From: Chloroflexi bacterium HGW-Chloroflexi-10
Lineage (GTDB): Bacteria; Chloroflexota; Anaerolineae; Anaerolineales; Anaerolineaceae
Length of the DNA: 64,000 nucleotides
Direction: 5' to 3'
Assembly (NCBI GenBank): GCA_002840755.1
Contig: PHBZ01000003.1
Location: forward strand, 1-64,000
In this document: positions 45,541-54,958 of the stretch, piece after piece
How positions within the stretch are numbered: position 1 is the first letter of the stretch
Layout: every line of letters starts with the position of its first letter
Translations under genes and position numbers: made by a program
Notes under the pieces: generated by a model
The model's input: only the letters and a program-made list of their open reading frames with translations
What the model was told of the DNA's origin: nothing
The model's database searches: none

Positions 45541-46548
45541 ATGGATTGGTCAAAAAAAGTAGTCCTGATTACCGGTGGCACCGGCTCGTTTGGTAAGAAA
45601 CTCGTGCGTATATTGTTGGACGAATACCACCCAGCCAAGGTGATTGTCTTCAGTCGGGATGAGTTGAAGCAACATGAAATGCGTGTGGCAGGTTATGAAG
45701 CCCCTAATTTGCGTTATTTCATTGGAGATGTGCGTGATTTGGAGCGTTTGCACCGGGCATTTGAAGGTGTGGATATAGTGATTCATGCTGCAGCTTTGAA
45801 ACAAGTACCAGCTTGTGAATACAACCCAATGGAAGCTATTAAAACCAATATTCTGGGCAGTAGTAATGTGATAGATGCAGCTTTGGATGTTGGTGTAGAA
45901 CGAGTTGTAGCTTTATCTACTGATAAAGCGGTCAATCCTGTAAATTTATATGGGGCCACCAAATTAGCCGCTGAAAAATTGTTTGTGCAGAGTAATGCGT
46001 ATGCTGGTGGACGTAAAACGCGTTTTGCTTGTGTGCGTTACGGGAATGTGGTGGGCAGCCGCGGTAGTGTTGTTCCGGTATTTTTAAAACAGCGGGAAAA
46101 TGGACAGATAACAATTACAGATGAACGGATGACACGGTTCTGGATTTCTTTAGAACAAGGTGTCCGTTTCGTCATTCGCTGTGCCGAAAATATGCATGGT
46201 GGTGAAGTTTTTGTTCCCAAAATTCCCAGCATGTCTATCATCGACCTGGCAAAAGCAATTGCACCGGAAGCGCATATCAACGTAATTGGTATTCGTCCTG
46301 GTGAAAAATTGCATGAAGTGCTCATCTCCGATGATGAAGCTCGTACGACCGTTGAACTGGATGATATGTACGTGGTTCAACCAGCCGAGGCATTATGGTT
46401 TGGGCGGGATTGGGAAAAACAAGGCAAATTGATTACCGATGAATTCCGGTATGCCAGCAATACAAACACGGATTGGTTGACTCTACTGCAGATTAAAGAA
46501 ATTATTGATCCCATCGAAGAGGCTTATTTGCAAGGAAAATTGCAATAA
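45541..46548 (+). CDS. pseB: UDP-GlcNAc 4,6-dehydratase, inverting (PseB/FlaA1 type)
   Basis: A 335-residue extended SDR. GGTGSFGKKLV is the NADP loop, HAAALKQVPACEYNP and ALSTDKAVNPVNLYGATKLAAEK (shown in parts: STDKA and YGATK) hold the catalytic residues, and VRYGNVVGSRGSVVPVF is diagnostic of the PseB/CapE/FnlA group. It removes water from UDP-GlcNAc and inverts C5. It closely follows the FlaA1 pattern I remember from Helicobacter. In pseudaminic acid synthesis PseC aminotransferase follows, but here a reductase does, so a 6-deoxy sugar such as a FucNAc-type product is an alternative. Confidence 0.92.
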   Translation: MDWSKKVVLITGGTGSFGKKLVRILLDEYHPAKVIVFSRDELKQHEMRVAGYEAPNLRYFIGDVRDLERLHRAFEGVDIVIHAAALKQVPACEYNPMEAIKTNILGSSNVIDAALDVGVERVVALSTDKAVNPVNLYGATKLAAEKLFVQSNAYAGGRKTRFACVRYGNVVGSRGSVVPVFLKQRENGQITITDERMTRFWISLEQGVRFVIRCAENMHGGEVFVPKIPSMSIIDLAKAIAPEAHINVIGIRPGEKLHEVLISDDEARTTVELDDMYVVQPAEALWFGRDWEKQGKLITDEFRYASNTNTDWLTLLQIKEIIDPIEEAYLQGKLQ

Positions 46549-47474
46549 TGACACGGTTTTTGGTTACAGGTGCCAGCGGATTATTGGGTTTGAATTTTGG
46601 AATGCAGATGGCAGCCCAGCATGATGTCGTTGGCGTAGTTAATCAAAATGCGCTTACCGGTACCCCTTTTCAAGTCCTTCAACAAGATCTTTCACAACCG
46701 GGCGTTGTACGTGCTGTTTTGGAATCTACTCGACCGGACGTGGTTATCCACTGCGCTGCGATGGCAAATATTGACGCTTGTGAAAATAACCCGGAACTGG
46801 CTATGCAAGTGAACGCTGATGTGCCAGGTGAATTTGCAAAGATAACCCGCCAAATGGATATTAAATTGGTTCATATTTCTACAGATGCCGTCTTTGATGG
46901 TTTGGTGGGAAATTATATAGAATCCGACACGCCCAACCCGCTTTCCGTATATGCTAAATCAAAATTAGCCGGTGAAGAAATTGTTGCCGCGACCAATCCC
47001 GATGCGATTATTGCCCGTGTTAATTTTTATGGGTGGAGCTTGAAAGGAAAACGCAGTTTAAGTGAGTTTTTCTTCAATCATTTGTCTTCCGGAAAACCTA
47101 TGATGGGCTTTACCGATGTCTGTTTTTGCCCTTTGATGGTGAATGATCTGGTGGAAATTTTGGTGGAGATGGTAGCCGCGGACCTGAAGGGGATTTACCA
47201 TACGCTCAGCAGTGAGAGTTTGACAAAATACCAGTTCGGGTGTGCCATTGCAAAACGCTTTGGCTATGATGAACACCTGGTCGAACCAGTCTCGGTATTT
47301 GATAGTGGCTTGTTGGCGGCACGTTCTCCGAACCTGACACTTTCTACTCAAAAATTGGCGCAGGCATTAGGACATATTTTGCCAGATCAGCAGCGCGGCC
47401 TGGAGCGTTTATTTGCTCTGTACCAACAGGGTTATGTAGAAAAAATTCATGCTTTTGATCCGGCTGCCGGATAG
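46548..47474 (+). CDS. RmlD-like SDR reductase
   Basis: A 308-residue SDR with NAD(P) loop GASGLLGLNFG, HCAAMANIDACENNPE, STDAVFDG and catalytic YAKSK. The RmlD/WbjC-like layout suggests it reduces a 4-keto sugar nucleotide, either dTDP-4-keto-rhamnose or the keto product of the preceding PseB-type dehydratase (as WbjC/FnlB/CapF follow WbjB/FnlA/CapE). Its start shares one base with the dehydratase stop (TAATG), so the two act together. No RmlA-C genes are in the window, which argues against plain rhamnose. Exact product uncertain. Confidence 0.82.
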   Translation: MTRFLVTGASGLLGLNFGMQMAAQHDVVGVVNQNALTGTPFQVLQQDLSQPGVVRAVLESTRPDVVIHCAAMANIDACENNPELAMQVNADVPGEFAKITRQMDIKLVHISTDAVFDGLVGNYIESDTPNPLSVYAKSKLAGEEIVAATNPDAIIARVNFYGWSLKGKRSLSEFFFNHLSSGKPMMGFTDVCFCPLMVNDLVEILVEMVAADLKGIYHTLSSESLTKYQFGCAIAKRFGYDEHLVEPVSVFDSGLLAARSPNLTLSTQKLAQALGHILPDQQRGLERLFALYQQGYVEKIHAFDPAAG

Positions 47475-47517
47475 AGAGCCTGAAGGTTGATTGAATAATT
47501 CTGGAAAGGATAAAACT

Positions 47518-48582
47518 ATGGAACTGAAAATTGCCTCTCGTCTGATCGGTGATTATCACCCGACGTATTTTATTGCTGATATAGCCGCCAACCACGATGG
47601 CAGCTTGGAGCGTGCGAAATATCTGGTTCTACTGGCGAAAAAAGCCGGCGCTGACGCTGCCAAGTTCCAGAATTTTCAGGCCCCTAAAATAGTTTCGGAT
47701 TACGGTTTTCGGAATCTGGGCTCCCAGCAATCACACCAATCCAAGTGGAAGAAATCGGTGTCTGAAGTTTATCAGAGCGCATCCATTCCCTTTGAGTGGA
47801 CAGAAGAATTAAAAGCAACCTGTGATGAAGTGGGGATCGATTATTTTTCCTCGCCCTATGATTTTGAAGCTGTGGATTTTTTGGATCAATACATGCCAGC
47901 TTATAAAATTGGTTCAGGAGAAATAGATTGGATTGAAGCCCTGGAACGCATGGCCGCCAAGGGGAAACCAGTGATCCTGGCTACGGGCGCAGCAAATATT
48001 GGGGAAGTGCAGCGTGCCGTGCATGCTATTCTCAAAATAAATCCACAGTTGGTGTTATTGCAATGCAATACAAATTACACGGGCAGCCTGGAAAATCTGA
48101 AGTTTGTTAACTTGAATGTGCTTAAGACCTATGCCCTTATGTTTCCACAGGTTGTTTTGGGTTTGTCGGACCATACCCCCGGCCATACAACTGTATTGGG
48201 CGCTGTTGCATTAGGTGCCAGGGTGATAGAAAAACATTTTACCGATGAAACTACACGTGAAGGCCCCGACCATGCTTTCTCAATGGACCCGGATACCTGG
48301 TCTGAAATGGTGAGACGCACTCGTGAATTGGAAGCCGCTTTAGGCAGTACGGATAAAGTAGTGGCCGAGAATGAAATGGAAACGGTAGTGATTCAAAGGC
48401 GCTGCGTTCGAGCTGCGCGCGATATTAAAGCCGGCGAAGAAATTACCCGTGAAATGTTGGATGTTTTACGTCCGGCAACAATAGGTGCAGTAAAACCATT
48501 TGAGATTGAACAAACAATTGGGACAAAGGCTGTGTCAGATATCCCAGCCGGCAAAGAAATCCGCTGGACGGATCTGGTTTAA
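47518..48582 (+). CDS. neuB: Nonulosonic acid (sialic-acid-like) synthase with C-terminal SAF domain
   Basis: A 354-residue NeuB/PseI/SpsE-type enzyme that condenses phosphoenolpyruvate with a six-carbon sugar to form a nine-carbon acid. The TIM barrel has IADIAANHDGSLERAK, AAKFQNF, LSDHTPGHTT and EKHFTDETTREGPDHAFSM, which carries the family's GPDH motif. The C-terminal SAF domain (about 290-354) has RRCVRAARDIKAGEEIT. I chose the ATG after AAAGGA; an earlier in-frame ATG adds nine non-conserved residues. It follows a PseB-RmlD pair and precedes a GT4 and an SpsF-type gene. Confidence 0.92.
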   Translation: MELKIASRLIGDYHPTYFIADIAANHDGSLERAKYLVLLAKKAGADAAKFQNFQAPKIVSDYGFRNLGSQQSHQSKWKKSVSEVYQSASIPFEWTEELKATCDEVGIDYFSSPYDFEAVDFLDQYMPAYKIGSGEIDWIEALERMAAKGKPVILATGAANIGEVQRAVHAILKINPQLVLLQCNTNYTGSLENLKFVNLNVLKTYALMFPQVVLGLSDHTPGHTTVLGAVALGARVIEKHFTDETTREGPDHAFSMDPDTWSEMVRRTRELEAALGSTDKVVAENEMETVVIQRRCVRAARDIKAGEEITREMLDVLRPATIGAVKPFEIEQTIGTKAVSDIPAGKEIRWTDLV

Positions 48583-48597
48583 GTTTCAGAGGTTGCT

Positions 48598-49716
48598 GTG
48601 CGTATTCTATATTTCAGCCGTGATTACACCACGCATGACCATCGCTTTCTGTCTTCTCTAGCAGAAAGCGAATATGAGGTGTTTTATTTAAGATTGGAAC
48701 GTGGCGCACGGCAGTTAGAAGATCGGCCAATTCCAACAAATATTATTCAGGTGGACTGGGCCGGTGGAAAACAAGAAGCTCGCTGGCAGGATGGCCTGCA
48801 ATTGCTGGGTGACTTAAAACGGGTAATTCGGGAAGTAAACCCTGAATTGATTCACGCCGGTCCGGTACAAACTTGCGCTTTTCTGGTGGCGTTGACCGGC
48901 TTTATGCCGTTGGTGACCATGTCATGGGGTTCTGATTTACTCAAAGACAGCGAGAGAAGTTTACTGATGCGTTTGGTAACGCGGTACACGCTGAGAAAAA
49001 CAACGCTGCTCATTGGTGATTGTCGAGCTGTGCGTGAGAAAGCGGTTTCGTTTGGTTTTTTGGCGGAAAACAGTGTGCTTTTTCCCTGGGGAATTGACCT
49101 GAAGCGTTTTTCTCCTGAAAAAAATCATGATCTTCGGGAACGACATGGTTGGGAAGATGCTTTTGTTTTGCTCTCATTGCGTTCCTGGGAGTCCATTTAT
49201 GGGGTTGATGTGGTAGTCAAAGGTTTTATTCAAGCTGCGCGACAGATCCCCGAATTGCGCCTGGTGCTGCTGGGAAATGGATCCAAAGCACCTGAGATCC
49301 ATCAATTAATTGACCAGGCTGGCATGCAGGAGCGCGTCTTTTTTGGCGGACAGGTCGCTCAACAAGATTTACCGGTTTTTTACCAGGCAGCCGACCTTTA
49401 TATCAGCGCATCCTATAGTGATGGTTCGTCCGTTTCGTTGATGGAAGCATTGGCAAGTGGGTTGCCGGCATTGGTCTCTGATATTCCAGGTAATCTGGAG
49501 TGGGTTGAGCCGGATAAACACGGCTGGTTATTTCCCACCGGGGATGCCAAAGCGCTTTCTGCAACCATTTGTAAAGCAGTGGAGCAGCGCGATCAATTAG
49601 CACAAATGGGTATAAACGCCCGCGCATTGGCTGAAAAACGCGCAGATTGGCGAAAGAACTTTCAGAAGTTATTGGATGGCTATTGTCAGGCTCGATTTTT
49701 AACGAAGTGTTGTTAA
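48598..49716 (+). CDS. GT4-family glycosyltransferase
   Basis: A 372-residue GT-B glycosyltransferase starting with GTG 15 bases after the NeuB stop, with AGAGG upstream. The N-terminal domain begins RILYFSRDYTTHDHRFLSSL; the donor domain has LLSLRSWESIYGVDVVVKGF, LVLLGNGS and SDGSSVSLMEALASG (EX7E-like region). Because it sits between neuB and the SpsF-type cytidylyltransferase it may transfer the resulting acid sugar, but GT4 enzymes normally use UDP/GDP donors, so it could instead add a neighbouring sugar. Donor unknown. Confidence 0.82.
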   Translation: MRILYFSRDYTTHDHRFLSSLAESEYEVFYLRLERGARQLEDRPIPTNIIQVDWAGGKQEARWQDGLQLLGDLKRVIREVNPELIHAGPVQTCAFLVALTGFMPLVTMSWGSDLLKDSERSLLMRLVTRYTLRKTTLLIGDCRAVREKAVSFGFLAENSVLFPWGIDLKRFSPEKNHDLRERHGWEDAFVLLSLRSWESIYGVDVVVKGFIQAARQIPELRLVLLGNGSKAPEIHQLIDQAGMQERVFFGGQVAQQDLPVFYQAADLYISASYSDGSSVSLMEALASGLPALVSDIPGNLEWVEPDKHGWLFPTGDAKALSATICKAVEQRDQLAQMGINARALAEKRADWRKNFQKLLDGYCQARFLTKCC

Positions 49717-49734
49717 AGAGAAATTAAATTATTT

Positions 49735-50526
49735 ATGGATATGCAAAAAAAAATTAACGTAGTCGCGATCATTCAGGCACGCATGGGGTCCAGCCGCTTA
49801 CCGGGTAAGGTACTTAAGCCATTAGGCGAAAGACCCATGCTGGGGCAGGTTGTCCACCGTTTACGTCCATCCAATTTGGTGAATAGAATTGTTGTTGCCA
49901 CAACGATTGACCCCAGTGATGATGAAATTGGTCAATTTTGTAGCAGTGAAGGGATAGACTGTTTCCGGGGGGATGTGTTTGATGTACTGGATCGCTATTA
50001 CCAGGCTGCCAGGTATTATCGGGCAGATGTGGTTGTGCGGATTACGGCTGATTGTCCATTGATGGATGCCAGCCTGGTGGACGAGATTCTGGCAGCTTTT
50101 TTTGATTTGAAGGTAGATTTTGCGGCTAATCGTCTGCCGCCGCCCTGGAAACGCTCATATCCGATCGGGTTGGACATTGAAGTGGTGTCGTTTTCTGCTT
50201 TGGAACGTACCTGGCAGGAAGCACAGCAGCCATTCGAACGTGAACATGTCATGCCTTATCTGTATGATCAACCGGGCCGGTTTAAGACCCTTTTGCTGCA
50301 TCATGAGCCGGATTACGGCGAAAAACGCTGGACAGTGGATACCCCGCAGGATCTGGACCTCTTACAAGCAATTTTTAATTATTTTCGTGAGGTTCCGAAT
50401 TTTACCTGGAAAGACGTCTTATCCTGGGTGGCGGAACATCCGGATGTAGAACAATTGAATGCCGGTGTAATCCATAAAAAGGTTAGTGATGTGGATGAGC
50501 GCTTTACCGGAAAGATGGCAGTGTAA
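49735..50526 (+). CDS. SpsF/NeuA-type nucleotidyltransferase
   Basis: A 263-residue GT-A-fold nucleotidyltransferase with the N-terminal signature AIIQARMGSSRLPGKVL, then RGDVFDVLDRYYQA and RITADCPLMDASLVD. This is the SpsF branch of the CMP-sugar synthetases (spore-coat and flagellin glycosylation proteins), distinct from the two other cytidylyltransferase-like genes in this operon. It would charge the product of the NeuB upstream with CMP. Three bases before the next gene. The actual nucleotide and sugar have not been fixed for most SpsF proteins. Confidence 0.87.
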   Translation: MDMQKKINVVAIIQARMGSSRLPGKVLKPLGERPMLGQVVHRLRPSNLVNRIVVATTIDPSDDEIGQFCSSEGIDCFRGDVFDVLDRYYQAARYYRADVVVRITADCPLMDASLVDEILAAFFDLKVDFAANRLPPPWKRSYPIGLDIEVVSFSALERTWQEAQQPFEREHVMPYLYDQPGRFKTLLLHHEPDYGEKRWTVDTPQDLDLLQAIFNYFREVPNFTWKDVLSWVAEHPDVEQLNAGVIHKKVSDVDERFTGKMAV

Positions 50527-50529
50527 GCA

Positions 50530-51462
50530 ATGCAGCCATTGATTACACTGTTTACGGCACCAAAACCATTCCGGGATGCGCATATTGCTACGATTCAAAC
50601 CAATGCGATCCTTTCCTGGCTTTCTCTGAAACCGCAGGTGGAGGTTGTTCTGGTTGGCGAAGAAGAAGGTGTAGCGGAAGTGGCCAGCAAATTCCAATTG
50701 GTATATCAGCCAGCGGTACGCCGCAACGCACAGGGAACTCCCCTGATCTCTTCCATTTTTGAAATTGGACGCAAACAAAATCAAAGTGCTCTGCTGGCTT
50801 ATGTAAACGCGGATATTATCCTCATGGATGATTTCGTTGATTCTGCCCGACAAATTATGCAGCAATGTGAGCGGTTTCTGGTGGTGGGCCAGCGTTATGA
50901 TATGGATATTCGGGAACCTTTAGAATTTTCCAGTGATTGGCAGAGCCTCATCAGGGCGAGATGTCTGGCAGATGGTCGGCTGCATACACGGGGAGGCAGT
51001 GACTACTTCATTTATCCGCGTGAGTGTTTTCAACAAGTACCGGATTTTGCAGTGGGTCGGGCAGGTTGGGATAACTGGATGTTTTATGAAGCCCGTAAAC
51101 AAGGTTGGGCCTGCGTGGATGCTACTAATGCCATTCAGATTATTCACCAGGATCATGATTATGCACATCTGCCGGGCGGACAATCACATTATCGCTTGCC
51201 GGAAACAACCGAGAATGTGCGTTTGGCTGGCGGTCGCAGAACCATTTTCACCCTTCAGGATGTAAATTATGAATATCATGCGGGTAGGGTACACCCTTTT
51301 CCGCTTAATTGGAAAAAATTCTGGCGGGAAATAGAAATATTTCCGTTGGTTAGTTTGCATGCGATGTTTCTGGGACAGCTATTCTTCGGCATATTTCATC
51401 CTGGAAAAGCTTACTGGGAGTTGCGCGCCTGGGTTAAACAATTGATAAAGAGGTCAAAATGA
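50530..51462 (+). CDS. GT-A-like glycosyltransferase of uncertain family
   Basis: A 310-residue protein with a GT-A-like start (PLITLFTAPKPFRDAHIATI), a likely metal site AYVNADIILMDDF, a possible acceptor region RGGSDYFIYPRECF, then VGRAGWDNWMFYEA, and HQDHDYAHLPGG. The C-terminal 70 residues are hydrophobic and may touch the membrane. Such proteins occur beside sugar nucleotidyltransferases in glycan loci, but I cannot name the family. The next gene starts inside its stop codon (ATGA). It may use the CMP- or UDP-sugar made by neighbours. Confidence 0.6.
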   Translation: MQPLITLFTAPKPFRDAHIATIQTNAILSWLSLKPQVEVVLVGEEEGVAEVASKFQLVYQPAVRRNAQGTPLISSIFEIGRKQNQSALLAYVNADIILMDDFVDSARQIMQQCERFLVVGQRYDMDIREPLEFSSDWQSLIRARCLADGRLHTRGGSDYFIYPRECFQQVPDFAVGRAGWDNWMFYEARKQGWACVDATNAIQIIHQDHDYAHLPGGQSHYRLPETTENVRLAGGRRTIFTLQDVNYEYHAGRVHPFPLNWKKFWREIEIFPLVSLHAMFLGQLFFGIFHPGKAYWELRAWVKQLIKRSK

Positions 51463-52472
51463 GGCAGGGAAACAATCCGGCAAAATATGGAGCACTGGCA
51501 TATCAGCCAGAACGTTTAGGTATCGCCACGATCACGTACATCCCTTTTTTGGGAGGTTTTTACCAGAACTGCTGGGATGTGTTTTTGGCACACATCAATA
51601 GTGTGCATGCTTACACACAGGAGAAATTCAACTACCTTGTATTTGATAATGGTTCCTGCCCTGAAATCAAAGCCAAACTGCTTGAGTTACAACAAGCAGG
51701 TAAGATCGACTGGCTGATTTCTTCTACAGAGAACCTGGGTAAGACTGGTGCGCTCAATTGGATATTTGCATCCATGCCAAATGAATGGATTTGTTTTGCC
51801 GATTCCGATATGCTTTTTCGCCCGGGTTGGTTGGAAGCCAGTTGGCAGATCAATAAGAATTTTCCCAATTGCGGTATGATAGGGGCCCAGTTTATTTACC
51901 CGGACAGAGTTGAAGATAAAGGTAATACAAAATTCCGCAAGACGCAGGACAGTCGCTATGAGTTTTCACAATACTTTCCTGAAAAATGGATGGTAACAGA
52001 GTATTGCCGTGCCCGGGGAATACCGGAAGAACGCTGGGAAAACCTGATGAATGCGCCTTTTGACCGGGTATTGGATAGTGCGAGCGGTACGGAAGCACTT
52101 CTGGGTGGTAATTCTCACCAGCAGTACCTGGCGAAAAAAGAAGTCCTCAAGAAAATTTTACCGCTGCCGGATTTGTTTCAGTTAAGCCGGGAGGAAGATA
52201 CTTACCAGGATGTTAAAATTGACCAGTTGGGTTATTTGCATCTGACGACAACCAGACCCTATCTGTACCACATGGGCAATACCATCGAGCCTGAGATTCA
52301 AGAAGAGGTTGCAAAATTGGGGCAGATCAAACCGAAAGCGGAAGCACAGGTGGTTTCCGGCGGTTTGTTGAACAGGTTTTTGTTGAAACTCAGTAAAAAT
52401 GCTTTTGCTCAAAAAATAATGTTTCGGCTGTATAACAAATTATATGCCGTGCTTTCTCTCAGCCGAAAATAG
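51459..52472 (+). CDS. GT2-family glycosyltransferase, tandem copy A
   Basis: A 337-residue GT-A enzyme. After an odd basic start, RQGNNPAKYGALAYQ, come ATITYIPFLGGFYQNCWDVF, VFDNGSCPE, NLGKTGALNWIF and the metal site FADSDMLF. A C-terminal region follows with GGNSHQQYLAKKEVL. The next gene encodes a clear relative with the same N-terminal pattern, so they arose by tandem duplication. The start overlaps the previous stop by four bases. In GT2 proteins of this type the NLGK segment and DSD coordinate the nucleotide. Donor unknown. Confidence 0.8.
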   Translation: MRQGNNPAKYGALAYQPERLGIATITYIPFLGGFYQNCWDVFLAHINSVHAYTQEKFNYLVFDNGSCPEIKAKLLELQQAGKIDWLISSTENLGKTGALNWIFASMPNEWICFADSDMLFRPGWLEASWQINKNFPNCGMIGAQFIYPDRVEDKGNTKFRKTQDSRYEFSQYFPEKWMVTEYCRARGIPEERWENLMNAPFDRVLDSASGTEALLGGNSHQQYLAKKEVLKKILPLPDLFQLSREEDTYQDVKIDQLGYLHLTTTRPYLYHMGNTIEPEIQEEVAKLGQIKPKAEAQVVSGGLLNRFLLKLSKNAFAQKIMFRLYNKLYAVLSLSRK

Positions 52473-52481
52473 ATTGGAAAA

Positions 52482-53444
52482 ATGATGCGAAAAGGACAAA
52501 ACCCTGCCAAATTTGTGAATAAAGTGGTGAAGCCGGCTAATGTAACCGTGGCGGTTTTAACCTATATCCCTTATCTCAGTGGCTTTTATGCTGAGGCATT
52601 GGATGTATTAAAGGTTTGCCTCGATAGTGTTCGCAGTGAGCAGGAGACCGAGTTTGATCTGATGGTGTTCGATAACGGCAGCTGTGAAGAAGCGCAGGAG
52701 TTTTTATTAAAAGAATTCCGGGCAAATTCTATTCAATACCTGCTTCTTTCTGAAAAGAACCTCGGTAAAGGCGGGGCTTGGAACATTATCCTGAATAGCG
52801 TGCCGGGTGAGTTTATCGCCTATGCAGATAGTGATGTACTGTTCCATGAGAACTGGTTGAGCGAAAGCATGAAGATTATGCAGACTTTTCCGAATGTGGG
52901 TATGGTAACTGCACGTCCATTCTTTACCAAAAAAGAATATATTACCAATACACTTCAATGGGCTCAAGATACGGCAGATGCTTCTGTTGAGCGTGGAAAA
53001 CTGATCCCATGGGAAGTTTTCTCAGCCTTTAACCTCAGCCTGGGGCAGGATATGAGCGCGATTGAAGCTGAATACAATGCAGCAGAGATTGAGCGTATCA
53101 CTTATCAGGGTGTTTCTGCCATCGCTGGTGGGTCCCACTGGCAATTTCTGACGCGCAAGGATGTGATTTCACACTTCCTGCCATTTGATATGGATCGTCC
53201 GATGGGCCAGGTGAAACAATTAGACCAGCGCATGAATGCTGCCGGTTATCTGCGATTGATGACCGCTACTCCTCTGGCGGATAACATGAGCAACACTTTA
53301 ACTGTGAACACAGCGGAGGCTGCTGCCGGAGAAGCAGCCAGAAATAAACAAAGGAAGTATACCTTTTTTGATATACCCTTCGTAAAGAATTTTTTATTGG
53401 CCATTCATCACCGGATATTCCTGTTATATTATGACCGTTCATAA
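52482..53444 (+). CDS. GT2-family glycosyltransferase, tandem copy B
   Basis: A 320-residue relative of the preceding enzyme: RKGQNPAKFVNKVVKPANV, LTYIPYLSGFYAEALDVL, VFDNGSCEE, NLGKGGAWNIIL and ADSDVLFHENW align motif by motif. It ends 17 residues shorter. The duplication has diverged well (different C-terminal acceptor regions), so the two probably add different or successive sugars. Nine bases separate it from copy A. A short AT-rich gap of 53 bases follows before the next capsule-type transferase. Confidence 0.8.
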   Translation: MMRKGQNPAKFVNKVVKPANVTVAVLTYIPYLSGFYAEALDVLKVCLDSVRSEQETEFDLMVFDNGSCEEAQEFLLKEFRANSIQYLLLSEKNLGKGGAWNIILNSVPGEFIAYADSDVLFHENWLSESMKIMQTFPNVGMVTARPFFTKKEYITNTLQWAQDTADASVERGKLIPWEVFSAFNLSLGQDMSAIEAEYNAAEIERITYQGVSAIAGGSHWQFLTRKDVISHFLPFDMDRPMGQVKQLDQRMNAAGYLRLMTATPLADNMSNTLTVNTAEAAAGEAARNKQRKYTFFDIPFVKNFLLAIHHRIFLLYYDRS

Positions 53445-53497
53445 CGGGCGAAAAGCATTTGGATGACGAACAATCTCAATTTTATGGAGCAAGATTA

Positions 53498-54958
53498 ATG
53501 GAACCCAAGCGAATTTTTATTTGTGCAGATCATGGATTGGCCATTGTTTATTTTTTACAAACCGAGGTTGTTCCCAGTCTTTTAAAAAAAGGTGTAGAAG
53601 TTATTGTATTAACCGATGAGGGTTTACTCAGCCAGATTACGGCTAAATTCGGGCAGCCTGGCCTGATCTTTGAAAGTTTACGTCTGAAAGAAGCACGCAA
53701 ATATAGCGAAACGGTGTCTCCTTCTGCACAGTATTGGCTGCATTTCCTGCGCCGGTTTGGTGCCTCCAGCAAAATCAATACCGAAGCACTTGACAGCCAG
53801 ATTCCTCAGGTGGAATTTGAAGCGCGAGGAAAACGCAAATTACTGGCGCCGATCATGCGCGTTGGTATTTGGGCCATGCGTCATTTTCGGTGGGCCAGGG
53901 AGTGGGTGCGTCGTGAACAGATGCGCTATATTCCGGGTTTGTATACCGACTTGTTTGAGAAATATAATCCCCAATTGGTGGTAGCCAGTACACCCGGTTG
54001 GCGTTTTGACCGGTATATACTACGTGAAGCGGCCCAACGTAATATCCCTACCGCGACAGTGATTGTAGGTTGGGATAATCCAAGCAGTTACAGTATTTCA
54101 GGTGCTCCTATGGATTGGGCAAATTGCTGGTCCGAAATACAAAAGGAAGAACTGGTACTTGGATCCGATTGGGATGCAGAACAGGTGTTTGTGGGCGGTA
54201 TTCCGTCGTATGACGGTTATTTCAAGAAGCAGTGGCTGATGGGCAAAGAACCGTATTATCAATTGCACCATTTGGAACCCGATCGGAAATTAATCGCCTA
54301 TGCCAGCAGTTTTATTACATACGCGCCGAATTTCGACAATATCAAAGCACTGGCTCAACTGGTGGAAGCGGATGCACTGGACGAACCAACCCAGTTATTG
54401 ATCCGGCTGCACCCCAACCATTTTATGAACGATCCATTGTATGCCGGCGAACGGGAAAAAGTGCGCCAGTTGGTGCAAACCTGCAAGCATGTGAAGCTGG
54501 TGGAACCAGTGCCACTGGGTGGGGAGTTAGGGTATTATTCCGGGGAAGATATGCCGGAAAAATCCTCGATGATGGCATATGCGGACGTTTTCACCACCGT
54601 GTATTCCACCATGGTGGTGGAATCGGCTATTCATGAACGCCCGATCGTCAGTGTTTGTATAGATGCCCCAGGAGGATGGAATCGTCCGGATAAATTCTCA
54701 CTGGCTTTGACCGAGATAGGTGAATGGCCGACGCATGATCGCTTTCGCAAGGCGCAGGCTGGCCAGGTGGCGTACGATGCAAACCAATTAAAAATAGCAC
54801 TCAATCGAGCTTTAAAAGAAATCCCCGAAGAAGCTGCCCATCGCGCACAATTCGTGAAAGAAGAAGTAACTTTTACTAATGGGAAATCCGGCGAACAGGT
54901 GGGTGAATATCTCTTTTCATGTATTGGTAAATCCTATCGGAAAGGAAATGCTAAATGA
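53498..54958 (+). CDS. Capsule-polysaccharide-type GT-B transferase (KpsC/KpsS-like), copy 2
   Basis: A 486-residue protein. I chose the ATG preceded by GGAG over a TTG 13 codons upstream. The N-terminal half starts RIFICADHGLAIVYFLQTEV. The C-terminal half has LLIRLHPNHF, then VFTTVYSTMVVESAIHERPIV and CIDAPGGWNRPDKF, matching copy 1 in the HP motif and the S/T-x-x-x-E-x-x-x-x-x-x-P segment. The central VGWDNPSSY and WSEIQKEE suggest a capsule-type sugar transferase. Its stop overlaps the following oxidoreductase start by four bases (ATGA). Confidence 0.7.
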   Translation: MEPKRIFICADHGLAIVYFLQTEVVPSLLKKGVEVIVLTDEGLLSQITAKFGQPGLIFESLRLKEARKYSETVSPSAQYWLHFLRRFGASSKINTEALDSQIPQVEFEARGKRKLLAPIMRVGIWAMRHFRWAREWVRREQMRYIPGLYTDLFEKYNPQLVVASTPGWRFDRYILREAAQRNIPTATVIVGWDNPSSYSISGAPMDWANCWSEIQKEELVLGSDWDAEQVFVGGIPSYDGYFKKQWLMGKEPYYQLHHLEPDRKLIAYASSFITYAPNFDNIKALAQLVEADALDEPTQLLIRLHPNHFMNDPLYAGEREKVRQLVQTCKHVKLVEPVPLGGELGYYSGEDMPEKSSMMAYADVFTTVYSTMVVESAIHERPIVSVCIDAPGGWNRPDKFSLALTEIGEWPTHDRFRKAQAGQVAYDANQLKIALNRALKEIPEEAAHRAQFVKEEVTFTNGKSGEQVGEYLFSCIGKSYRKGNAK

